The position numbers were made by a program, and so were the translations under genes. Below are positions 36,690 through 47,328 of a stretch of DNA of 64,000 nucleotides, one piece after another. Within the stretch, counting starts at the first letter, position 1, and the number at the start of each line of letters is the position of its first letter. The notes beneath the pieces are model-generated. The model had not been told where the DNA came from and did not search any database. It saw nothing but the letters and a program-made list of their open reading frames with translations. Source of the DNA: Rhexocercosporidium sp. MPI-PUGE-AT-0058 (Eukaryota > Ascomycota > Leotiomycetes > Helotiales); the NCBI GenBank assembly GCA_020746875.1, contig JAGTJL010000013.1, positions 1,984,001 to 2,048,000 of the forward strand, written 5' to 3'.

Positions 36690-37370
36690 TGTAATAGCCT
36701 GCCGCTGCCCCTCGCCCTCCCTCTCGCCGTCGCCCTCGCATTCCCTCTCCTGCGCCTCCTTTTGCCGCCTCTGCCGCCCTTGCTACTCCCGCCCGCCGGC
36801 GTGCTGAGGCAGGTGCTAATAAGGAAGTCCCTTGCTCGGCATACGTTAAAGCTGCTTTAAAAGGTGACCTTTTTGTTAGCATTTATTAAGATACTACTAG
36901 TTCGGCTCGGTGCCTTCGGTATTATAGCCAGAATTATAATTATACTAGTCTTGTCGGGCTTGCTATCGCGGTAGCTTTTGCCGCTTTTATGGAAGAGAAG
37001 CGTAATACTTCTCGCACTCGCGTAAGTTTGGCTTTAGTTTTTGTATTTTGAAATTAGCTAATTTTAAGTAATAATTAAGAAACTTCTGGGCTTCGGTCCG
37101 TGATACTCTTATTACGCTTAATATATTCATCTTATTTTTATAAATAACTTTAAAGAATTTGACTTTAATTATTTAGCTGCTACTGCCGCCTCCGCCCCCG
37201 CCTCCGTCGTTCCTGCCCCCGCCCCCCGCCTAATCCTCTTACTTGTTCGGGTTAGTGCTAGTGCTAGTGCTAGTATTATTAGTGCTAATATTATTATTAG
37301 TAATGTAGCCGCCCGCCGCCGCCGCATTAAGGAGTTGCTGGTGGAGCTGGTAGATTTGTTAATAGTTTAA
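36690..37370 (+). pseudogene. Antisense cargo ORF relic in the Copia element, Pro/Ala/Arg-rich with spaced Cys
   Basis: The plus strand, opposite to pol, reads as a protein remnant. From about 36700 it is Pro/Ala/Arg-rich (PSRRRPRIPSPAPPFAAS), then reads EVPCSAYVKAALKGDLF, one TAA where Gln is likely, then SSARCLRYYSQNYNYTSL and FMEEKRNTSRTR, followed by GTAAGT at 37022. A second open stretch (about 37160-37370) has Ala/Ser/Pro-rich sequence and NVAARRRRIKELLVELVDLL before a stop. Tyr sits at places where a C-x2-C ... RC-x2-C-x6-C pattern would have Cys, consistent with G-to-A change. I recognise the general Cys layout from unnamed fungal proteins but not a named family. The two GC-rich patches stand out from the AT-rich surroundings. 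Confidence 0.5.
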
Positions 37371-37615
37371 TTCGTAATTTAATAACGACTTAAGAACGTG
37401 CCCCTTTAGAGTTATAGTTTACTACCTTATAAGCAGCTTAAGAACAGGCCCTTTTGTATTTGCTTACGTTAGTTTAATTATAGCTTCGGCCGGAATAGAA
37501 TTCTTACTTTTTAATAACTTGAAAAGGAATATACTTTATATAATTATATTAACTTAAAAAATACTTTAAAATATAAAGGAAAATAAGAGAGTATATTTAT
37601 AATAAGGTATAAGCT

Positions 37616-40600
37616 TTAATTAAGCTTCTTTACCGACGCTCTAACGTCTTACAAATTAAGTAATACAATAAAAGTCTCAAACTTCTGTTATAAAAAGTTT
37701 TTAATAAAGCTATTAGCGTATATTTCGCTTATAAGCAAATATATAACTTCAAAACTTCTTTTTTAATACTCTTGGCGTAGCTATATATTTTGAATATTAA
37801 CGTACTTAAGCTTAATTAATATACGCTGATTCTCTCCAATTATAAGCTTAATTATCTATTAGTTATTACAAAAGATATTCCAAGGGCACCTTATATTAAA
37901 GTGTATCTCCGCAAAGAGTTTTTATAATATTATAACTATTTTTGCAGTTCGCTCTACCTTTAAGAGCTCAGCCTCAGTTATCGAAGTAGTAATTATATCT
38001 TATTTAGTTACTATTTATAATATAGCACCCCGAATAAAATAATAATAAGCCCTTATAAAAAACGCTTAATTTCTAAATCATTTACGAAAAAAGCATTAAA
38101 AGCTATTATAAGCTGCGTCTCGCTCTCTTAACGACTATAAACAATACCTAAGAAGCGTGTTCTAAAGAAGTAGCGTATAATTTAATCCATAGCTTGTAAG
38201 TGCTTTTGACTCGAGTTCGTTAAGAAATACGATAACTATGAAGTTATAAAAGCTATATTTAGTTTAAGTATAATAGTTAAATATAATACGGAACCGACCT
38301 TTTCTTAGTATTCTTTGACTTAGTTTATAATTGCCTTAGCGGTGTTCTTAACTAGGTCGTAGTATAATAGAAAAGTACTCGGGTAATTATTATTTATTAA
38401 ATTGAATTTTTAAGCTACTTTCTTTATATATATATTATAAATAAGCGTAATTGTCTTCGTATATCTATCACGTACAATTCGCACTCTTAAAAACTATTCT
38501 ATATCTCTTATTATAGTGAGTTCGTAGGCGTTATTTAAGCTATTAATGATTTTAATTGCTATAAGGAGGTTTGAATTATAGTATAGCACTTATATATTAT
38601 CTACGTAAAAAGCTATAAATATTATTCGCTTATCGTTCGTAAAGATACAAGGCTCTTCTACAAGTAATACGAGACTAAGGCTTTTAAGTATAATTAAGAA
38701 ATCGTTATATTATAAAGCTAAAGAGTCGCGGAGACCATATAAGGCTTTATCGATCTCCATAATTATACCGGGCTATTTAAAACCGTCGGGGAAATAGCAA
38801 TAAATAAGTACATTTCGTTTATCTTGTTTTATATTAATAAACGCATTCACGACGTCGTATTATTTAACCTCTAAGTCAAATTATATTATTATAGCTATTA
38901 CGACGCGGAAAGACTTTGCTATTAGCGTAAAAGCGTATATAAAGAATATTATGATATTTTCTTATAGATTACTTTTAATAACGACTCGCGATTTAGTGCG
39001 TATAAGCTATCTCGCTAAGTTGATTTTATAAGTAAATACTTATTTCAAAAGTATAAGTATTATTTTCGCATCTGCTTTTAGCACGATATACTAGCACTTC
39101 TTAGCTTGAAGATTTTTTATTTCTTTACGCGCGTCTTCTTTAAAATATTCTCTTTACAGGTATTATTCTAAATCCTTTTAGTACTTTAGTGCTCGTAAGA
39201 GCTTTACTTAATATAATTATATTAATTTAGAACTTGTAGTTACTTATACTTTAATCGATTCGCTACTGATTATAATTATAAATATAGTATATATAGTTTC
39301 GTAGTCTTTTCCATCTTTACGCGTTATCTTATTATTTTAGAATATCGTAATAAAAGATGTGATATACGTATAATTCTTGTTTATTTAGTTTATAGATTCG
39401 GCGTTTAAGAGCTCCCTTATCGTAAAGAAGTATATTCCTAGCCTTTTCTTAGACCGTCTATTTAATTATATTGCCTCTCTTACTTAACGTCTCCGCTGAG
39501 CTCGAGTGACAGGGCGTAGTTGATTTTGGTTTGATGCTTAGAGTACTTCGTCGAGGGTCTCTTAAGTTATATTATCTTTTAAAAGATATTATAATAATAT
39601 ATCCGACGGTATATTTTCCAGAAGGAGTTATTAATCTCCTTCAGGCTCGCCGTAATCCTCCTCTGACGAGGTATTTTCGTGCTCCAAAATATTTCCTAAG
39701 CTTGCATTAATTGCTTTAGTTTAGCGCAGTAATTGATTCTAGCTGTCTTGTAATCTATTCCAAATTATAACTTAAAGTATTAAGTTATACGCATTCTTAA
39801 TCTGAAGTAATTATTTCCTACTTATAATACTCCTCTTAGGCTCGAAATGTTCGTTTCGTCGTGTCTGACTTCGAGTCTGTCTTAGTATACTTAAGCTTTT
39901 TAATATTATTAGAATATTTATATTATTATTATTAAGCTTTATATTATCTTTTAACGTATTAACTCGTAAATCTAAAAGGACTAGCTTATTCTAATGCTCT
40001 CGTAGAACAGGCAGTCCCGCCTCTTCTAGAGTTATGAGCTTTATAATTACGTATAAAACTATTTCCTTAAAAACTTCGTCGACTTCTATCGAGTTAGACA
40101 AGAACTCGTTTAATTCAATATTATTTTTAACTTATATATATTCGTTCTTTACGTGTTCGATAGTTAACTCGGCGTCCTAAGCGGCTTCAGGCTTTATAAG
40201 TATATTAACGACTTATTTAAGTATTAGCAGTAATTAGCCGATTACCGCTTACTTATTATAGAATTATACCTTATCAAAAACAACGTTTCAGGTACGTATT
40301 ATAAGCTTTAGTTAAAGTATCCAGATCTTATATATATTAATTACGTAATAGCTAACTAAGTATCTAATATGCCTTTTAAAGTTAACCTTAAAGCCTCTCT
40401 TATTACGAAGAGTTTATCGGTCTTTAATTATCGCGTAAGCTTTAGCGCTATACGTAAAGATATTACTTTAATCAAGCCTTAAATCGATTAGCAATTTCTT
40501 TATTACTTTTGGGTCGTACTATCGAAAATACTGTCTAAATTATATTTCTAGCACTTCGTTTAGCGATTATATAACTTTTTTAATAAGTGACGATATATTA

Positions 40601-43300
40601 TAAAAATACGCAGCTATTAAAACAGCTTCCGGCTATAGCTTAAATAATAAGTTAGTACTTATTATTATCTTTAAAACTTTAGTAATAAGCTCTCCGCCAG
40701 CTCTTTTTACACCTCTATTCGGCTTATGCGTATAAACCGGAATAAGCTCCAGCTCTATGCTACTATCTAATACTTATTAATCGTACTTTATCCAGTATCT
40801 TATGCTAATTACCGACGTATTATTATCAGACCTAATTTTATATATAATAAAGCCGTATTAGCGTCTAGTCCATATCTCAAACGTTTTAAGCACGCTTATA
40901 ATAAAGTCTTGGGATTTGCTAGTAAGCGTGAATATAAAGAGCTTTTTATTATATTTGTCTTTAATTAATAATAATTAGTATATCCTATTATAATCTATAA
41001 GGTAATTAAATAAGTCTTATGCGATTCTGAAGAAAAGTCTCGGGGACTTATTATTTAATTTTTTACGCGATAATTATTAACTTAAATGTATTATAATATA
41101 ACTTTCGTATTTTATACGCGTGATTCTATCGATTTAAATATTACGTGCATACTTTACTAAAGCTTCTAGAATTATTTTACCAAGATAACCGGCGCGTAAG
41201 TGCTATATTTATATTATATCGCTCCGGGGTCGTAAGAAACTGCGTATTAATTGAAAAGTATGTTTTTTAAGAAGGTGCAGTCGTTTACTAATTATTAAGT
41301 ATATTATTATAGCAAGAGATTTATAAGCTTTTATAAAAGTATATAATTATAAAAAGCGCGAGCAGTTATTAATAAGTTTATATTCAAATATTATAAGGTT
41401 CTACTTGCGCTATAAGTTTCTTATTATATAATTATCTTTAGCATTACCTACTCGTAAAATCGTATTAATACTATTATACTACACCCCCGATTATATAAGG
41501 AGGCTCTCAGAAATAATATTAACGTTAAACTTTTTTATAATAGTCATGTTACTTAGTATTAGATTCCGAGTATGTAATCCTTCAGGATTATATAAAGCGT
41601 TTTCGAAAATGCGTATACTCTTACTAATAATTAATAAACTTAAGATGCTAATATTAATTATATCTCCCGTAGTACGTTTGAAACTGCCGGGAACGAGTTT
41701 ATTAATACTATTAATTAAGTGAGTAGCACCGCAATTGTCAATAAGCGTGCTATTTAATAAAAAGTAGCGTTAAAACTCCATAATAATATAAATGCCAGAA
41801 CTTAAAGCACTATCGCAAAGTATATCGTCGAGGAGCTTTAAGTCGATTACAGCTACATTAATATTCAGACTATCTCATAAAGCTTTACTTTTGCCTTTAT
41901 TATTTGTAAGTATAGCGGCATCGGGTGATTTAGCATTTATAATAAGTTTGGAGTTATTATTATAATTAGCTCCGGTGATTTTGGCGATTACAATATACTT
42001 CTATCTTTCTTTAATTATAATTATCTTAAACTTTTTAAAGTCTGCAGTTTCTAACTTCTTGCGAGTTGCTAATACCTTATTAATATTTAATATATGCTTT
42101 ATACCTTCAGAAGTTGTTCTGTTAATTATATAACGTAATTTCTAATACTTAAGCGGCTTAAAGAAATGCTTATTATTCATGCCGTATAAGTATAAACTAC
42201 CTTAGCCTCGAGAGCGAGATCTATTAAAGCTTACATCCGACGCATTAATATTAATTCTTTTAAGGGTTAAATATTAACCGCCTCCTCTTTCTTAACGCCT
42301 AAGCTTCTTAAATATAATATATTCTTAGTTTATGCCGAAAAGCACTTATATATAATTATTAAGAGTAAACTTATATTCTTTTCTAAGTTAATCGTCGCGT
42401 ATAACCGTATTAAAGATAAGATTTGCTTAATCTAAGTGCATATAAACTCTTACCGCATGTAGCTACTTCTTCAGAGCCATAATGTTTTTAACGTTAAGTA
42501 TATCGTACGCCTTAGCATTCTTATAAGCCTTTAAGAAATCTCTTATTTATTAATTAACGTTGACTTTTCTTTTATATACTTCTTTTAAAACCTTCTTATA
42601 TTCCGTAATTATAATAATAAGAATCGACGATTTTAATAATATTATATCGCGCTGAAATATATTAATTAACGATTATATACTTAATTTACTTTTACCGGCT
42701 AGTTCCTTAATCGTAAAGTCTAAGAACGAATCGTCCACCGTTTCGGAAAGCTAATTATATAAAACTATATACTTATTATTTTAGCTTATTTATTTAGCCA
42801 GCGTATATTAATACTCTTTAGCTTATATTATATAAATCTATTATATCTTTGCAATTATCGAGTAAAGAAGTGGACCAGCTTTTTCTAGACTTATTCTTTT
42901 TATTAAAGTATTTTTATTAGACGACTTAAGCGTTAAAGACGGTTATGAGTTTATTGCTTTTTAAATTATAATATTAACGTAATATTAGTTTAATTATATC
43001 TTTGCTACTTATTGAGCGGTGCTTTTAAGCGTTAGAGCTTTTAGTCGGAGTTCTGGAATATAACTTATTATAGGAGCTATAAGGTTTATTATATCTAGTG
43101 CACTTATAAACGCAGCATGGAAATTCAATCGCAGATATTATATCGCTTAATCCTTCCGTGCTTTTAAAGTGCAGTCCGCAAATAGTTTTAGGAGTGATAT
43201 TATTTATTTAAGGTATATTAATAATATAACGTCGAGAATATTTAGTAGTTTAAGAGTTATCGACGAGTTTAAAGAGTTACGATAACTTCTAAATAGCGGT
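37616..43300 (-). pseudogene. Copia gag-pol polyprotein relic
   Basis: On the minus strand the Copia domains occur in order although stops are frequent. A Gag-like part lies roughly between 43300 and 42000. The protease site reads LIDNCGATHLINS at about 41705-41755. The integrase core shows KIRSDNNTSV near 40830 and GVKRAGGEL near 40700. The reverse transcriptase catalytic turn reads AFYVDN near 38605, where the family has YVDD. RNase H reads TTSITEAELLKVE near 37980. The frame ends near 37616. Most stops are TAA or TAG at expected Gln codons, and the Asp-to-Asn changes are G-to-A events. The element cannot encode active proteins. Confidence 0.88.
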
Positions 43301-43376
43301 GTAAAATACTTTTATAAAGCTACGTCGGCATATACATGCGACTAGGAAGCTTTTTACAGCTCACGGGGCTTATAAT

Positions 43377-43572
43377 TATTATATAACATACCTTAAGGCT
43401 TTATAAAGGCGAATATTAATTCAATTAAAAGCTGCGCAGTTACGTATATAACTATTATTATATTATTACATATAGCGCATTCAAGCTCCTTGAATAAGGG
43501 AGCTTACTGGCGCTATGGTTTTGGTAGTCTTAATTGGGCTCGCTTAGCCAACCAACCATAACCTGCACGACA
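43377..43572 (-). repeat. 5' LTR of the Copia element (196 bp)
   Basis: This is the upstream LTR in the element's orientation, the same length as its partner. It ends in GCACGACA followed by the target duplication CGAAG. Confidence 0.9.
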
Positions 43573-43577
43573 CGAAG

Positions 43578-44590
43578 CTTAAAGCTTGTTTTAGACGGAG
43601 GTATTTACTAAAACGCGTTATACGCCATAATAACTCGAGCACTCCTCCTCCGCGAATCTCTCGATCGATATGCTTATAAACTGCGAGTCTCGAAAGATAC
43701 TGAAGATCTGGAGGTTTATAATCAAGATTACTTGTCAGATAACAAATAGACGACTCTAAAGTTAATCTCTAAGTAATTAAAGCCTTTATTTCGCATTACT
43801 AAAGCGCTAAAAAGCAATATAAAGCTAAATAAAGGAGTAAGCAAGTCATCCTATAGCGCGTTATAAGAGGTTTTACTAGCCTTTAAAGGTTTATTCGCTT
43901 ACTTTAAAGCTCTTAAGCGCGACGCCGCGAATAGTCTCTTTAATACTCGCATTTAGCAATCGATTACACTAGCATAAAATAAAGCAAAGGAATATTATGT
44001 TAAAACCGACTTATCTATTGCGTGGCAAGCGTTTTTCGTCCTCCACTCGCGTTGGAAATGGAAATACTTTAAAGATAAGTGGACTAGCGTCGAGAGATCA
44101 TATATAACGAATAATAAGAAAGCATTAAAAGCTTTATAGGAGAACGATTATAAATTAAAGCCTATAATACGGCAAGAGATTATATCTTTAAAGCTAAAAG
44201 AGCCATAGGTTGATTACCTTAAGAATCTTCTCAATAGTTTAACGCTAATGACAATAATATATATTTTCTTATATGCTTTAAATCGGAGAGATCAGCTTAT
44301 ACTATATCTTAAAGAGCCTTGCGAGAATACTCCGCTATTATAGTATTAGAAATTAAAGTAAGCTTAGTAGCTATAGTTAGCTGCGATAGCGTTTGATTTT
44401 CTATCGATTCCTACCATAAGTTCTGAGTGCGAGCGAGTCTTTTCCTCTTATATTAAGCAAATAATAATAGAGACCTTTAATTTATTAAGAGAAATATTAT
44501 AACATAAGGAATGCTTAAAGAATTAAGAGAATAGAGGGGCTATTAATATATTATCTTATAATAATGCAGTTTAGCTTAAAATATAATTTT
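43578..44590 (+). pseudogene. hAT transposase, C-terminal part with dimerisation domain (relic)
   Basis: The plus-strand frame resumes after the retrotransposon. Around 44392-44450 it reads FDFLSIPTISSECERVFSS, the signature of the hAT C-terminal dimerisation domain (PF05699). Upstream it has YALNRRDQL and WKWKYFKDKWT-type segments typical of the region before that domain. Internal TAA and TAG codons mark RIP damage. It joins the N-terminal half at 36109 once the inserted element and one copy of CGAAG are disregarded. Confidence 0.85.
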
Positions 44591-44736
44591 TTATAGCTTT
44601 AATTTTGACCCTTACAGTTAATCAGCAGCTGATCAGTTCTTCAGTTAAGTCAGTCAGCTAGTGATTTCCATATAAGTCAGTCAGTTGAAGAAACAGCTTA
44701 GCTGATGACTGACTGATTGGCTTATTGGATGCTCTG

Positions 44737-47328
44737 GGATTGGTACATACAATGTTCTAAACCAAGGAACGAAATTGAATCACAACACAGTATCGGTATG
44801 CAACACCCTGATAAAATCATTGTGTATTCATCCGTCTAAAAGGATAGAAAGGGTTCTAAAGAGAAGGCCAGGATGTACGAATTTTTGCATGTGTGTTGTT
44901 GTCCTGGCTCGCTTAATCACGTTGCCATGATTACTTGGATTTCCAGATTTTGGAGGCAAGCTAAAGATGAGACTGGCTTCATAGTTGAGCCAAAGATAGA
45001 TTTTGTGATTATAATCGGAGTGGTGACGAAAACGGCTTGCCATAACTGCACCCTGACATCGTAGTTCCTGGCGTGTAGGAAGAGCCAGTCTGGACTAAAC
45101 AAGAGGAGCAAGCTGCAAGTCCGATAGCTCTTTTGAAGTAAGGCACACGTGGCAGTACTTTCGCAAAAAGTGGCCGAGGAATCAAATTTTGAGTGGAAAT
45201 ACACTATATGGATCTTTTAGGACAACTTGAATTCTAAAAAAGAACATCGAAGCATGACTGAAGGTCCTTCGGTGTTTGAACTCGACCTTGGAAGAGCAAT
45301 TTCTGCATTGAAGTGCGACTGGATGGTGAGATTAAAAGGGGACAATGGTCCGCAAGCTCAAGACTTGCAGCCGCATCGAATGCAGTCACTGTAATGCCGG
45401 CAAGGACTCTTAGGGCATCTTGCAGAAATCTCCGCTGGAAGACGATTCCAGCCACACCATTATTTGAATCCCCTTCTCCACAGGTCATGCCACTATTGTT
45501 GACCCTTTCAACCAGCTGCACTGCATATGCAAGTTATCCACCTCCTCCGAGATTCACCTTGTTTTCCGAACTTCCTCCCATCATGGCTCCCATTTCGAAA
45601 TCAACAAATCCATCAAGGCTGATTCAGTCAGGAATGAATTTGATCAACAGATTTAATCTTGACCAGCCGCTTTGTCCCGTCCTACATCCCATCTATGCCG
45701 TCAATGGTTAGTGGGGTGAGCCACAAAGTCGGGGCGACCCCAGGATCTTGTGCTACTTGGGCTTGGAGGATTCTCGCACGGGCTTACACACGGCATGGCA
45801 GGCGTTTTAGTGTTTGTCACATGGATTAAAGTACATTTGCAGAACTGCATATCTTTGAAAGAATTACAAGGCATGATGGATACGAGAAGATGCGTTTACA
45901 TGGGATGATATCCACGCTATATTATTCAAGATATAATCCTAGCCTCTCGGAATGATTTGCTGGGAGGTAATGCTTACACCGCCACAGCGATCTCGACTGT
46001 TCCTTTTTAGGGTTTTCACCCGCACTTTGTCAGCACTCTAATTCTCTTCCCTGGATCTTGCCATTCGTACCCTTGCTTTTCAAGATAACGAGTCACTCAA
46101 ATAGGTCACGATCTTCAGAATCTTAGTGGACATCGCAACAGATCGTATGAATGTCACGATGCTATGATTGTGGAGATGTTGGGTTCCTTAGCTTCATTCC
46201 TCTACCTTGTTCTGTAGCATTCGGCCTTTTTTTTTTGTTGAATCCATTATAACGCAGCCATTATAGGTTTAGAATTAGACCTGCACCCGGAGCTAGACCT
46301 ACTCTATTTGCACTCGAGTTCATAGATACCTGAGTGATATTAATCGACCGAGGGATTTTTGCAGTTGAGAACAAGCGGGGAATCAATGCAGCAAGACGCT
46401 GCTGTCAAATTAGAATTTCAGCCTCCTTTTCTTCTTCCAGCTGTAGAGCTGAAAGCCTAGCCGTCTTCGTACCCATCGTGAAGTCTCTCTCCAGCAAGCT
46501 TCAGTGTTCGGTTGGCCAACTCCCGTAGATAGCTCGGGTTATTTCACGCCCTAGACCCTTCATTGTCCCCCCTGAGCTGATCTCTAAGCTTGCAAGTTAA
46601 GCCTATCGTCTGATTGGCGGGCGGAGCCTCTCACCCCCTCGTCCCGAAATTATGCGGTGTGATCCCAATTTGCCCGAGCTATCGAATGCCCGCAGGATGC
46701 AGCCTATGCGCCAATAGAAACGGTGATGCCGCTGGCATCTAGAGATCTTGGTATGTAACGTGTTGACTGATTGGCGAAGGCCGAGGAGCAGTTTGGGCCC
46801 TGGCATCAGCCACAGGAACTTCATCTGAAGTCGAAAAACAACAGCCTCTGCCTGATATCCCCTGAATCCTGGACCGAGGAAGAAGAAGAGTACAGAAAAG
46901 AACATATTATTTGATTTTGCTCTCACATTGTGAGGAAAGGCAATCCTTTTGGAAACTTAGCAATATGTTTTAGTTGTTTCCGTGTCAAATTTGGAGACGA
47001 TTTACGGCTTAAGGACCACTTGAGAGGATGGTGTGGATACGAAGCGGGTTGAGTTGGCGTGCATCCTACCCTGGTTTGAATCAGCCCTAATCATGATCTG
47101 GAACAAGCCTCTAGCCCCATTTCCACCTCCACTTCCAGAGTTGAGTTGCCTCCGACCTCCAAGTCTATAACCATGTTATGTTCCCAATCTTTTGCCAGGT
47201 TCTTGCTTTTATCATCCAATTCCCTACCCACCTTCGTTTTTGGTGCAGTGTTCAAGTGAAGACCGGACCCCCTTCGTTAATTTTTTTTTTTAATACTTCG
47301 GTCTGTCTACAATCGTTTGATAGAAATC
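44737..47328. other. Gene-poor flank of the transposon island
   Basis: About 2.6 kb of ordinary base composition between the hAT element's right duplication and the glyoxal oxidase gene. I find no recognisable gene or repeat. Two overlapping open frames near 45234-45711 have no family signal. The right end holds the likely promoter of the gene at 47329. Confidence 0.45.

Larger units (their letters stand above)
36115..43572 (-). mobile_element. Ty1/Copia LTR retrotransposon nested in the hAT element
   Basis: Two 196-bp LTRs (36115-36310 and 43377-43572) are flanked by CGAAG on both sides (36110-36114 and 43573-43577). The LTRs end in GCACGACA and start with TATCGTGC or TATTATAT, which I read as RIP-changed forms of a TG-starting inverted end. 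The aligned LTR differences I see are transitions. A purine-rich tract (GCAAGGGGG on the minus strand) abuts the 36310 LTR, so transcription runs right to left. Gene order protease, integrase, reverse transcriptase, RNase H is the Ty1/Copia order. About 1.3 kb of extra sequence lies between RNase H and the 3' LTR. Confidence 0.93.
34284..44736 (+). mobile_element. hAT DNA transposon, RIP-damaged, split by a Copia insertion
   Basis: Perfect 8-bp target duplications GGATTGGT flank the element at 34276-34283 and 44737-44744. The terminal inverted repeats start CAGAGC and agree over about 20 bases except for transitions. Both ends have clustered subterminal words such as GTCAGTCAGCTAG, as expected of transposase-binding regions. 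Without the 7,458-bp retrotransposon and its 5-bp duplication the original element would be about 2,990 bp, normal for a fungal hAT. The transposase reads on the plus strand in two halves. AT content is very high, and glutamine positions are commonly TAA or TAG, which fits repeat-induced point mutation. Confidence 0.92.
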
